Assembly: GCA_024398635.1 (NCBI GenBank)
Contig: JAKSIV010000007.1
Location: 28,845-92,844 of the forward strand
From: Bacteroidaceae bacterium
GTDB lineage: Bacteria > Bacteroidota > Bacteroidia > Bacteroidales > Bacteroidaceae
Length of the DNA: 64,000 nt
Direction: 5' to 3'
Position numbers and translations under genes: made by a program. The notes beneath the pieces are model-generated. The model saw only the letters and a program-made list of their open reading frames with translations. It was not told where the DNA came from and did no database searches. The number at the start of each line of letters is the position of its first letter. Position 1 is the first letter of the stretch. Of this stretch, positions 36,858 to 45,391 are shown piece after piece.

Positions 36858-38429
36858 TTACAGTATTTCGTGCTCCTCCTTCATGTCAATCTCATTCCCC
36901 TTAAGGTCTATGAACCTGTATGAAAGGAACGGGAGATTCTGGTCGGGGAGCAGATTGATTCCCAGTCCGTAACGGAACTGCCACTTCAACTTTATTGAGA
37001 ACAGGCCTCTTGTAAGGTAAGCATACACATACGGATGAACAAACAGTGTGAAGTTGCTCATCTTCATCTGGTTTTTCAGACAGCTTATCTTGTTCTCAAG
37101 CTGATCGGTAAACAGGATTGAAGGCCTGATGGTGCCTGTACCGAAACAGGTGGGGCAGGTTTCAACCACGGGCACATCCATCACCGGACGTACTCTCTGG
37201 CGTGTAATCTGCATCAGACCGAATTTGCTCAAAGGCAGGATATTGTGTTTGGCGCGGTCGCGTTCCATGTTCTGGCACATGCGCTCATAGAGCTTCTGAC
37301 GGTCCTCGGCCAGTGCCATGTCGATGAAATCCACCACGATGATTCCGCCCATATCGCGCAGACGCAGTTGGCGTGCCAGTTCATCGGCAGCTCCCAAATT
37401 GACTTCCAGGGCGTTCTCCTCCTGTGTACCTGCCTTTACGCGGTGACCGCTGTTTACATCCACCACATGGAGAGCCTCGGTGTGTTCTATCACAAGATAT
37501 GCGCCGCTCTTGTATGATACTATACGTCCGAACGATGACTTTATCTGCTTGGTTATGGCAAAGTTGTCGAATATAGGCAACTCACCCTTGTAGAGTTTGA
37601 CTATCTTGGTCTTCTCCGGGTCAATCAGCGATATGTAGTCACGTATCTCCTGATATGTCTTTTCGTCATTTACATGAATTGACTCGTATGACGAATTCAG
37701 CATGTCACGCAGGATTGCTATTGTACGGCTGGTCTCCTCGAATATCAGTTCGGGGGCTTTCTCAACCTTCATTGCTCTGGTCAGGCAGTCCTCCCAGCGC
37801 TGATATAGGATTGAAAGTTCGTTGTCCAGCTCGGCTACACGTTTACCTTCGGCTACAGTACGTACTATTACTCCGCAGTTCTTGGGTTTGATACTGTGGA
37901 TGAGCTGTTTCAGACGGGCACGTTCCTCATTCGACTTGATTTTGGACGATACGGAAACCTTGTCGCCGAATGGGATCAGTACCAGGAACCGTCCTGCAAA
38001 TGATATCTCGCCTGTCAGTCTGGGGCCTTTGGTTGAAATGGGCTCCTTGGTAACCTGGACGATTATCTCGTCTCCCTGCTCAAGTGCGGTGCTGATGTTA
38101 CCCTGTTTCTCGTCAAACGGTACAAACTGCGCCTTGTTGAATGGAGCCAGCTTCTTGCGGTTGGCGCGTACCTGTTTGATGTATTTCTTCAATGACTCGA
38201 ACTGCGGTCCCAGGTCCTGATAGTGCAGGAATGCCTCCTTTTCGGACCCTACATCCACAAAGCAGGCGTTGAGTCCGGGCATGAGCTTCTTGACACGTCC
38301 CAGATACAGGTTGCCTACAGCAAACGTCACCTCTTGGGCATCTTTCTGATACTCAACAAGGTTATGGTCTTCTGTAATGGCTATCTGAATGCTGTCGGGC
38401 TGGACATTGACTGTCAGTTCGCTTGTCAT
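36858..38429 (-). CDS. rng: Ribonuclease E/G family endoribonuclease
   Basis: 523 residues, RNase G length without the long RNase E scaffold. S1 domain about 35-130 (VGNLYLGRVKKLMPGLNACFVDVGSEKEAFLHYQDL), the RNase H-like and DNase I-like core with the metal aspartates in DVNSGHRV and GGIIVVDFIDM, and the zinc-link CPTCFGTG near 448. It processes rRNA and mRNA in the cytoplasm. Last gene of the HU/COX24-type/rng group; a strong hairpin stands in the 97-nt gap just upstream. Confidence 0.93.
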   Translation of the reverse strand: MTSELTVNVQPDSIQIAITEDHNLVEYQKDAQEVTFAVGNLYLGRVKKLMPGLNACFVDVGSEKEAFLHYQDLGPQFESLKKYIKQVRANRKKLAPFNKAQFVPFDEKQGNISTALEQGDEIIVQVTKEPISTKGPRLTGEISFAGRFLVLIPFGDKVSVSSKIKSNEERARLKQLIHSIKPKNCGVIVRTVAEGKRVAELDNELSILYQRWEDCLTRAMKVEKAPELIFEETSRTIAILRDMLNSSYESIHVNDEKTYQEIRDYISLIDPEKTKIVKLYKGELPIFDNFAITKQIKSSFGRIVSYKSGAYLVIEHTEALHVVDVNSGHRVKAGTQEENALEVNLGAADELARQLRLRDMGGIIVVDFIDMALAEDRQKLYERMCQNMERDRAKHNILPLSKFGLMQITRQRVRPVMDVPVVETCPTCFGTGTIRPSILFTDQLENKISCLKNQMKMSNFTLFVHPYVYAYLTRGLFSIKLKWQFRYGLGINLLPDQNLPFLSYRFIDLKGNEIDMKEEHEIL

Positions 38430-38458
38430 CGGTAGTAGGATTGTACTTGGTTATAAAG

Positions 38459-38504
38459 CAAAGAACAAACCTGGCGAAAACATTTGCGGCAAGTTTGTTC
38501 TTTG
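38459..38504. other. Hairpin in the rng leader
   Basis: CAAAGAACAAAC (38459-38470) and GTTTGTTCTTTG (38493-38504) form a perfect 12-bp stem around a 22-nt loop, 29 nt upstream of the rng start on the minus strand. No T-run follows on the minus strand, so it is not a standard terminator. It could be a processing or autoregulation site. Confidence 0.55.
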
Positions 38505-38526
38505 AGGTTTTTCTTGACAGACGAGC

Positions 38527-38616
38527 TTACTTGCTCTTATGTCTGTTCTTTCTCAGTCTTTTTTTACGCTTGTGCGTAGACATCTTATGTCTTTTTTTCT
38601 TTTTACCGCTAGGCAT
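38527..38616 (-). CDS. 29-residue basic protein, AURKAIP1/COX24 (mS38/bS22-like) type
   Basis: A very short gene. From the ATG at 38616 it reads MPSGKKKKRHKMSTHKRKKR then LRKNRHKSK and stops at 38527-38529. Sixteen of 29 residues are Lys or Arg. The pattern matches the COX24/AURKAIP1 domain found in mitochondrial small-subunit protein mS38, in mycobacterial bS22 and in short Bacteroidetes proteins. A ribosomal small-subunit role is inferred from that family. It lies 28 nt downstream of the HU gene and 97 nt upstream of rng on the same strand. Confidence 0.82.
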   Translation of the reverse strand: MPSGKKKKRHKMSTHKRKKRLRKNRHKSK

Positions 38617-38644
38617 AACTGTGATTATTATTTGAGGTTAACTA

Positions 38645-38920
38645 TTACTTTCTAACTGCAAGGGCGAAAGTCTTGGCCGGCTTGAAAGCGGGAATCTTGT
38701 GCTCCGGAACAGTGATTGTTGTGTTCTTGAGGATGTCACGGGCAGCCTTGGCGGCTCTCTTCTTGGTGATGAAGCTTCCGAAACCTCTCAGATAAACGTT
38801 CTCATCGTTCTCGAGTGAAGCCTTTACAACTTCCATGAAACCTTCTACGCATGCCAGGACGTCGGTCTTGTCAATGCCGGTCTTCTTGGCGATCTCGCTA
38901 ACAACTTCTGCTTTTGTCAT
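38645..38920 (-). CDS. HU/IHF family DNA-binding protein
   Basis: 91 residues, standard length. MTKAEVVSEIAKKTGIDKTDVLACVEGFMEVVKASLENDENVYLRGFGSFITKKRAAKAARDILKNTTITVPEHKIPAFKPAK is the typical HU layout: helical N-terminus, RGFGSF, beta-arm around 55-72 and FKPAK near the end. It bends and compacts DNA. A minus-strand promoter element TACATTTG (38968-38975) lies 47 nt upstream. Confidence 0.95.
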   Translation of the reverse strand: MTKAEVVSEIAKKTGIDKTDVLACVEGFMEVVKASLENDENVYLRGFGSFITKKRAAKAARDILKNTTITVPEHKIPAFKPAKTFALAVRK

Positions 38921-38967
38921 ATTCTCAATTATTTAAGTCTAAAATGTCGCTTTTTGTTTTCGAGTTG

Positions 38968-38975
38968 CAAATGTA
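38968..38975 (-). promoter_or_regulatory. -7 promoter element of the HU gene
   Basis: Minus-strand TACATTTG is an exact TAnnTTTG match. A weak -33 (TTTC, complement of 38994-38997) lies 18 nt upstream. Predicted leader about 40 nt. Confidence 0.5.
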
Positions 38976-39011
38976 GTTTTTTTTTCTGACAGAGAAAACA
39001 TTTCACACTAA

Positions 39012-39040
39012 TTTGTTCTAAAATTTTTTTTGTATATTTG
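39012..39040 (+). promoter_or_regulatory. Promoter of ssb
   Basis: TTTG at 39012-39015 and exact TATATTTG at 39033-39040; spacing 17 nt, slightly short. Predicted leader about 25 nt before the ssb ATG at 39070. Confidence 0.55.
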
Positions 39041-39069
39041 CCATTGTAAATTTTTAATACCTAATTATT

Positions 39070-39480
39070 ATGTCAGTTAACAAAGTAATTTTGATTGGTA
39101 ATGTGGGTAAGGATCCGGATGTGAGATATCTGGACAACCATGTTTGTGTAGCTAATCTTACCCTCGCCACGACAGAACGTGGCTACACTGCTCAGAACGG
39201 CACTCAAGTGCCTGATCGTACCGAATGGCACAACCTCGTATTTTGGCGTGGATTGGCCGAGACCGTTGAGAAATACGTACACAAAGGCGACAAGCTTTAT
39301 GTCGAAGGCAACATCCGTAACCGCAGTTACGATGACCAGAACGGCGTAAAACGTTATGTCACTGAGATCTTCGTTGACTCCATGGAGATGCTTACACGTC
39401 CCCAGCAAAAGTCTGACGCACCTCAGCAGGCACAGTCAGCTTCGCAGCCGGAATCCGGAGAATCCGGAATTCCGTTCTAA
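39070..39480 (+). CDS. ssb: Single-stranded DNA-binding protein
   Basis: 136 residues. OB-fold about 1-105: MSVNKVILIGNVGKDPDVRYLDNHVCVANLTLATTER, RTEWHNLVFWRGLAETVEKYVHKGDKLYVEGNIRNRSY. A glutamine/serine-rich linker leads to the acidic tip ESGIPF, the Bacteroidetes form of the DDIPF protein-binding tail. It protects ssDNA in replication and repair. gldE follows by 41 nt, a pairing conserved in Bacteroidetes. Confidence 0.96.
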   Translation: MSVNKVILIGNVGKDPDVRYLDNHVCVANLTLATTERGYTAQNGTQVPDRTEWHNLVFWRGLAETVEKYVHKGDKLYVEGNIRNRSYDDQNGVKRYVTEIFVDSMEMLTRPQQKSDAPQQAQSASQPESGESGIPF

Positions 39481-39521
39481 CTTAAAGATCAGACATTATA
39501 GAACCTTATTCGATTCTAACA

Positions 39522-40844
39522 GTGGGAGCGGCTGTCTCAGAGACAATCGGCTTCCATACTCCAACGGCGGGGTCCGTCATCGCTATGGTGACGGCCCTGC
39601 TTCTTTTGGTTCTCTCGGGTTTTGTCTCAGCGTCCGAAACGTCGTTTTTTTCGCTCTCTCCCGAGGAGCTCAAACATATATCCGATGATGAATCTCCCCG
39701 TTGCCGCAGGGCTGCAGGTCTGCTTGCCGATTCCGAGCGTCTTCTTGCAACCATCCTGACAGCCAATAATCTAGTCAATGTGGCAATTATCCTTCTGCTT
39801 GACCTTGCATTCTCGCAGATGCTGGTTTTTGGTGCGGAATGGGTGGAGTTTCTGGTACTTACCGTAATACTTACTTTCATCCTGCTTCTGTTTGGTGAGA
39901 TAATTCCCAAACTTTATTCTGCGCACAACTCCCTCTCGTTTAGTCTCAGGGCTGCGCCGGTACTCTCCGTCCTGGCTGTCGTGCTGCGTCCGGTCTCGTC
40001 GCTTCTGATGCGTTCCAAGGTCTTGTCGGATCGCGTTCAGTCTAAGAAAAATTTCAACATATCCGTAGATCAGCTCGAGCATGCTCTGGAACTCACTGAT
40101 TCGGATGACATAGAGGATGAGCATCAGCTGCTTGAGGGTGTGATCCGTTTCGGTGATGAAACGGTCGTGGATATCATGACATCGCGTATTGACATGATAA
40201 TGCTAGACATAAAAGCCAGCTATGCCGATGTCATAAAGTGTATAAGGGAGAACTTCTATTCACGTGTTCCGGTCTATTCCGGCACATCCGATAATATTAA
40301 GGGAATTCTTTACATCAAGGACCTGCTGCCGTACCTTGAGAAAGGTGATGGTTTCCGTTGGCAGTCTCTTATCCGTCCTGCGTTTTTTGTCCCTGAAACC
40401 CGTAAGATTGATGACCTTCTGCATGACTTCCAGACGGGCCGCATTCACATGGCCATAGTGGTTGATGAATTCGGTGGAACATCGGGTTTGGTTACCCTTG
40501 AGGATGTGATAGAGGAAATCTTGGGTGAAATTAATGATGAGTTTGACGATGATTCCGTGAGCTACCGCAAAACCGGTCCTGATACATATGTTTTTGAGGG
40601 CAAGACCCTTCTGTCTGACTTCTTCAGAATAATAGGGCTTGATGAGGATGAGTATGCCCAGTCTGTGGGCGAAGCTGACACACTTGCCGGTTTCCTTTTG
40701 GAGCTCAAAGGTGATTTTCCTAAAAAAGATGAGGAATTAATCTGTAAAGATCTGATTCTTAAGGTAATGGAAAAGAAGGAGCGCCGTCTGTCCGGAATCC
40801 GTGTTACCGTTCTCCACAGTCCCAAAACCGGCAAGGACGAATAA
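39522..40844 (+). CDS. gldE: GldE-like CNNM/CorC-family membrane protein
   Basis: 440 residues from a GTG at 39522; no ATG exists between the upstream stop (39483) and this point. DUF21/CNNM membrane domain about 15-150 with three or four helices (LLLLVLSGFVSASETSFFSLSPEEL), two CBS domains about 200-330 (MTSRIDMIMLDIKASY, VDEFGGTSGLVTLEDVIEEILGEI) and a C-terminal CorC/HlyC domain. Next to ssb this is the protein called GldE in gliding Bacteroidetes; in a non-gliding gut species it is more likely a magnesium/cobalt transport protein. Confidence 0.88.
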   Translation: MGAAVSETIGFHTPTAGSVIAMVTALLLLVLSGFVSASETSFFSLSPEELKHISDDESPRCRRAAGLLADSERLLATILTANNLVNVAIILLLDLAFSQMLVFGAEWVEFLVLTVILTFILLLFGEIIPKLYSAHNSLSFSLRAAPVLSVLAVVLRPVSSLLMRSKVLSDRVQSKKNFNISVDQLEHALELTDSDDIEDEHQLLEGVIRFGDETVVDIMTSRIDMIMLDIKASYADVIKCIRENFYSRVPVYSGTSDNIKGILYIKDLLPYLEKGDGFRWQSLIRPAFFVPETRKIDDLLHDFQTGRIHMAIVVDEFGGTSGLVTLEDVIEEILGEINDEFDDDSVSYRKTGPDTYVFEGKTLLSDFFRIIGLDEDEYAQSVGEADTLAGFLLELKGDFPKKDEELICKDLILKVMEKKERRLSGIRVTVLHSPKTGKDE

Positions 40845-40874
40845 TTTTTTCACAATTTTTAATTTTTTCATAGG

Positions 40875-40911
40875 GTACACGCGTGTGTGTACTTATTATT
40901 TAGTATCTTTG
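40875..40911 (+). promoter_or_regulatory. Promoter -7 box with an adjacent palindrome, upstream of the 999-residue lipoprotein gene
   Basis: Exact TATCTTTG at 40904-40911. Where a -33 TTTG would be expected there is instead an inverted repeat, GTACAC (40875-40880) and GTGTAC (40887-40892), 6-nt spacer. This layout suits an activator or repressor site. Leader about 50 nt. Confidence 0.5.
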
Positions 40912-40966
40912 CCATAATTATATTCTCGCGTAAAGCAGACAAAACAAAAAACAACCAATAACGTTT

Positions 40967-43966
40967 ATGGAAAAATTTAAAAGATCATTGGCTCTGTGCG
41001 GTATTGCCGCCGCATTCTGCCTTGGCTCGTGTCTTTCCACGACCGATGAGCTTGATCTGGACAAGGAAATCAGTCTAGATATGCAGATAGGTCCTGGCGG
41101 ACTTACTATCCCGCTAGGTAGCCTTAGCAAGATTTATCTTGATTCACTTATCAAGACAGGTGGTGATGACTCTGTGCTTGATACATTGGACGGCGGCCTT
41201 TTTGGATTCACCATGAAGGATTCGATAGACAAGGTCAGTGTTTCAATTGATCAGGTCAGCATAAATATTGACGATACCTCCATTGATCCCATGGAGACCA
41301 AGTTTGAGAATGCTGATGTCAAAGACGTTGAGATTCCCAACAAGGTAAACACTTCAACCGTCAAAATAGACAAAATAGATCTTTCAGATCTGGAACTTCC
41401 GTCTTTCAGCAGTACTTCTCAAACTGAACCTATTCCTGTGAATGCTTCCGGTTCATCAGAAAAGATAACTCTTCCGGCTATCAATATTGATGATAACATG
41501 GACTGCAAGTTTGAGTATACCTTCCCGTCCGACGTGAAGAAACTCAATAAGATCATGTTTGGCGAATCTGGAACCAAGACAGGTCAGAAGCTCACCCTTA
41601 ACGTTGATCTTAGCGGAGTGTTCACCGTACTCAATAATCCGGAGATTACTGTTTCAGATCTTACTATAACCTTCCCTGAAAAGTTTGTAGTTGCCAAGGA
41701 TCCGGACCTTAATACTTACGTTGATGACAAATATGTTATTGCAAGCAATAATGTCTTCAGTGTCAAGATGACATCCGGTGCAGTTGTTAAGGGTATAAGT
41801 GCAGACAAGAGTACTCTTCCTGTTACATTCTTCCTTAAAGAGGCCGATTTCTCCGAATATGAAACCAAGATTGATTTCGATAAAAAGGTGGTTTATGACG
41901 TAGAGCTTGTAATTGCGGGTCAACCTGCAGCAGCAGCAAACAAGACCTTCCAGGTGAAAGTTACCATGGAGGAACAGCTTGGGTTGGCAAACATCGATGC
42001 AGAAACCGCTGCAAAGAAGATAGAACTTGATATGGATACCATCTCATCATCCTGCGTTGTCGGAGGATTGGACGGTGTTGCTAAAGTTGACAAGATTACA
42101 TTTAATCCTGATAACAGCATTCTCTATCTGTCTATCTCAGATCTTGGCCTTGATCCTTATTTCAAGTTTAAGAGCGGTGAGAGCAATATCGTTCTCAAGT
42201 TCCCTGAAAAGTATGAGTTTGATGATACTTACTGCAAGGATGAAAACGGAACAACTGTAGGTTCATGGTCTGGCAGCACTCTGACTCTTGAGGCAGATAA
42301 GGCAATAGGAGCAACAGTAGGTCTAAAGGTTAAGTCACTTCTTGTCAATGAAGTTGTTGATAAGGAATCGGCTTCAATCACTATTGTTACTGATGTTGTT
42401 TACAATGGTACTGTCTGGGTCGATGATGCCGAGCATATTGATATTGCGGCTTTGGATCTCTTGGCAGACAAGACATTGAATGTTGCTGTCAAGGGTAAGT
42501 TTGAAGTTGCAAATGCAGAGGTTGATATTGCCGAGATGAGAACCGAGTTTGAAAGGTCTACCGATGTTTCCATCAAGGAGAAGGTTGATGATCAGCTTGT
42601 CATGATCAAGCGTATTGATCTGGCTGATGCAGCCGACATACAGCTCTTCTTGAAATTTGAGGGTGTGCCTGAGGCAATTAAGGAGCTTACGTTCTCACGC
42701 TTCACTATTGAGTTCCCCGATTTCATGAAAGTAGATTATCAGGGTTCTGATAATGATCGTATCAAAACTACGGGTAATAAGCTTATAATAAACGGTAACA
42801 TCAATGATAATGAATTGCACAAAGACGGATTCACAGTTTCAGGCCTCAAAATTACTGGACTTGAGTTCGCTAAAGAGCAAGAATTGAAAGATGGATATCT
42901 TGAGCTCAACCAGAAAGTTAATATTTCCGGTGCTGTGACCGTAAAGGAGCAGGCTGGAATAGATCAGAGTGATTTGGATGTCATCATAGTAACTCCGTCA
43001 GTCAGTTTCTCAACAATGGTTGTGAAATCCATCTATGGTAAAGTCAATCCTGCTATTGATGGTGTTCACGAGTCTGTGGCACTTTCCCTGGGTGATGATA
43101 TGAGCTTCTTCAAGAATGAAAAGAACAACCTGACACTGAGTGATCCTCAGATTATGCTCAACCTCACCAGTTCGGTAACAGTACCTATTGACCTTGACCT
43201 TAAGCTTGCTTCCAAGAATTCAAATGGTGAATACATTACCAAGAAGGATATTGTTCCGGATAATGGTACCATACATTTACAGAAGTGTGACAGTCTTAAG
43301 GAAAGTCGCAATACCACTCTTGTAATATGCAAGACAGAGAAGGCTGAGTCTGTTGCAGGTGACACGGTATATGTTGTTATGAGTGATCTCTCAGATCTCA
43401 TATCAACCATTCCTGATACCATCATATTTGATCTCAAGGCAAGTGTGCCTCAGTCAGTCAACCATTATGTTGACCTGTCTCGTGATCTGACGGTTTCCGG
43501 TGATTACAAAGTAACCATACCTCTGGCATTTGACAGCCTTTACATAGAGTACAACGATACCATTAAGGATCTTGGAAAGGATCTTGAGGATGTTGCCGAT
43601 ATGATTGAAGGTGCTAACCTTAAGCTGCTTGCCGATGTGGTAAGCACCATTCCTCTGGGCGTTTCTATTTCGGCCAAGGCATATGACAAGAATTGGGCAG
43701 AAGTACCTGGTATCGAAATATCCACATTCAGAATTAATCCGGGTTCTGAGGCTGGCACCCAGTCTCTCATGGAACTTGGCCTTAATGTCAAGAGCGGCAG
43801 TTTGGCAAAACTTGAGAATCTGGTTCTGACTGCAGCGTGCCAGTCTGGTGAAGGCGCCTCAAGCATCCGCAAGGGACAGTGGCTTGAAATCACCAAGATG
43901 CGTCTAAAACTGCCGGAAGGTCTAAAGATTGACCTTACTGACAATAAGAAAGGCGATAAGAAGTAA
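40967..43966 (+). CDS. Large multi-module surface lipoprotein, unknown function
   Basis: 999 residues. Lipobox FCLGSC with the lipidated cysteine at 22. The rest is almost entirely predicted beta-strand, rich in Asp, Ser, Thr and Val, with few aromatic residues. A recurrent strand motif marks repeated modules: ITFPEKFVV near 233, LKFPEKYEF near 409, IEFPDFMKV near 581 and LKLPEGLKI near 978, each followed by a D/N-rich turn and, in several cases, a G-N-x-L/I strand. This suggests tandem Ig-like or bacterial beta-sandwich units. It is followed after 24 nt by an outer-membrane barrel-like gene. I do not recognise a named family. Confidence 0.72.
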   Translation: MEKFKRSLALCGIAAAFCLGSCLSTTDELDLDKEISLDMQIGPGGLTIPLGSLSKIYLDSLIKTGGDDSVLDTLDGGLFGFTMKDSIDKVSVSIDQVSINIDDTSIDPMETKFENADVKDVEIPNKVNTSTVKIDKIDLSDLELPSFSSTSQTEPIPVNASGSSEKITLPAINIDDNMDCKFEYTFPSDVKKLNKIMFGESGTKTGQKLTLNVDLSGVFTVLNNPEITVSDLTITFPEKFVVAKDPDLNTYVDDKYVIASNNVFSVKMTSGAVVKGISADKSTLPVTFFLKEADFSEYETKIDFDKKVVYDVELVIAGQPAAAANKTFQVKVTMEEQLGLANIDAETAAKKIELDMDTISSSCVVGGLDGVAKVDKITFNPDNSILYLSISDLGLDPYFKFKSGESNIVLKFPEKYEFDDTYCKDENGTTVGSWSGSTLTLEADKAIGATVGLKVKSLLVNEVVDKESASITIVTDVVYNGTVWVDDAEHIDIAALDLLADKTLNVAVKGKFEVANAEVDIAEMRTEFERSTDVSIKEKVDDQLVMIKRIDLADAADIQLFLKFEGVPEAIKELTFSRFTIEFPDFMKVDYQGSDNDRIKTTGNKLIINGNINDNELHKDGFTVSGLKITGLEFAKEQELKDGYLELNQKVNISGAVTVKEQAGIDQSDLDVIIVTPSVSFSTMVVKSIYGKVNPAIDGVHESVALSLGDDMSFFKNEKNNLTLSDPQIMLNLTSSVTVPIDLDLKLASKNSNGEYITKKDIVPDNGTIHLQKCDSLKESRNTTLVICKTEKAESVAGDTVYVVMSDLSDLISTIPDTIIFDLKASVPQSVNHYVDLSRDLTVSGDYKVTIPLAFDSLYIEYNDTIKDLGKDLEDVADMIEGANLKLLADVVSTIPLGVSISAKAYDKNWAEVPGIEISTFRINPGSEAGTQSLMELGLNVKSGSLAKLENLVLTAACQSGEGASSIRKGQWLEITKMRLKLPEGLKIDLTDNKKGDKK

Positions 43967-43990
43967 TAACCCTCAAAAAGAGATACAGTT

Positions 43991-45391
43991 ATGAAAAAGC
44001 ATATTGTAAAGAAATCAGTGCTGGCAGTATCAATGCTGGCTATGGTTATTGCAGCTTCTGCACAGAGTGCAAGTTCTGCATATTTCCTTGAGGGTTTCAA
44101 TCAGCGTTATCAACTGAACCCGGCCTTTGCTCCGGAACCTAAGGTGTTTATGGCTATTCCTGCATTGAGCAACATTCAGGTTGATGCACAGAGTACCGTA
44201 GGTCTTGCCAATTTCTTGTTTGAATCCAAATCCAAACCGGGAATGTTGACTACATTCATGAGCCCTGATATTGATTCTAAAGAATTTCTGGACGCTATGC
44301 CTCGCGGCGCACAGTTCAATGTAGGTCTCAATATGGATATTTTTGCACTGGGAATTGGAGGCGAGAACAGTTTTACCACTTTCAATGTCAAGATGCGTAA
44401 TAGTGAACAGATAGTTCTGCCCAAGGAACTGTTCGGATTCATGAAAGCCAGTCTTGCTGAAGGTGACTATCTGATTAAGAATCTCAACATCAATACCAAA
44501 ACATATATGGAGGTTTCTCTTACTCATTCTCACAAAATAGGAGATAACCTGACTGTGGGATTGGGCCTTAAGTTGCTGGAGGGTGTTGCATATGCCGATG
44601 TTACCATAAATGAGATTGATGCCCGTATTCACGAGGATGAGTGGCAGGTCAAGTCAAACGGAACCATAAAGGCATCTGTTCCAGGTGCTGAATATAAACT
44701 GGATCCTGAGACTCAGACATTTGACGGCATAGAAGGCTTTAAGTTCAATATGCCCGGTAGTCATGGCTTTGCAGTTGATCTTGGTGCCGAATATGATTTC
44801 AAGGATATTGTAGATGGTCTTAAGGTTTCGGCCGCCATTACTGATCTGGGTTTCATAGGTTGGGCTAATATGAACACCTTTGCTACCAATAACAATGAGT
44901 ATGTGGAGTTTGATGGATTCAACAACTATGATGTAAATGGTGACAATAATGAAGAAACAATGGACCAGATAAATGATGATTTCAACGATATGGTTCAGTT
45001 GTATCAGACAGGCACTACTGATAAGAAAGAACGTGTCGCTCTTTCTGCAAACTTCAGACTTGGAGCAGAATATGCTTTGCCATTCGCTGATTGGGTTTCA
45101 TTCGGAGAGTTGATAACATACCGTACAGGTTTGTGGTCTTATACCGAATCCCGTACATCGGTTTGTCTTTCACCGTGCGGATGGTTTGATTTGAGCGGAA
45201 ACGTATCATTCTCTACCTTAGGTTCATCTATGGGATTCCTTATGAATCTGCATCCCGGAGGAATCAATTTCTTCCTGGCCATTGACCATCTTAAGGCAGA
45301 GTTCAATCCGCAGTTTGTCCCGCTTCATGATTTCGGACTTAATTTCAGTGTTGGATTTAACCTTGCATTTGGAGGGAAACGTAACGATTGA
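43991..45391 (+). CDS. DUF5723 outer-membrane beta-barrel-like protein
   Basis: 466 residues with a signal peptide (VLAVSMLAMVIAASAQS). The start of the mature part, SSAYFLEGFNQRYQLNPAFAPEPK, is the characteristic DUF5723/PorV-like opening. Alternating strands and the C-terminal FSVGFNLAFG fit an outer-membrane barrel. A central region (about 305-340, YDVNGDNNEETMDQINDDFND) is acidic and loop-like. Co-transcribed with the upstream 999-residue lipoprotein, suggesting a surface complex. The next gene overlaps its stop by 1 nt. Confidence 0.75.
   Translation: MKKHIVKKSVLAVSMLAMVIAASAQSASSAYFLEGFNQRYQLNPAFAPEPKVFMAIPALSNIQVDAQSTVGLANFLFESKSKPGMLTTFMSPDIDSKEFLDAMPRGAQFNVGLNMDIFALGIGGENSFTTFNVKMRNSEQIVLPKELFGFMKASLAEGDYLIKNLNINTKTYMEVSLTHSHKIGDNLTVGLGLKLLEGVAYADVTINEIDARIHEDEWQVKSNGTIKASVPGAEYKLDPETQTFDGIEGFKFNMPGSHGFAVDLGAEYDFKDIVDGLKVSAAITDLGFIGWANMNTFATNNNEYVEFDGFNNYDVNGDNNEETMDQINDDFNDMVQLYQTGTTDKKERVALSANFRLGAEYALPFADWVSFGELITYRTGLWSYTESRTSVCLSPCGWFDLSGNVSFSTLGSSMGFLMNLHPGGINFFLAIDHLKAEFNPQFVPLHDFGLNFSVGFNLAFGGKRND

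Noticed and set aside
43540..44100. Minus-strand frame (186 residues) across the lipoprotein-barrel gene junction
   Set aside because: Antisense to the end of one real gene and the signal peptide of the next; serine-rich shadow pattern.
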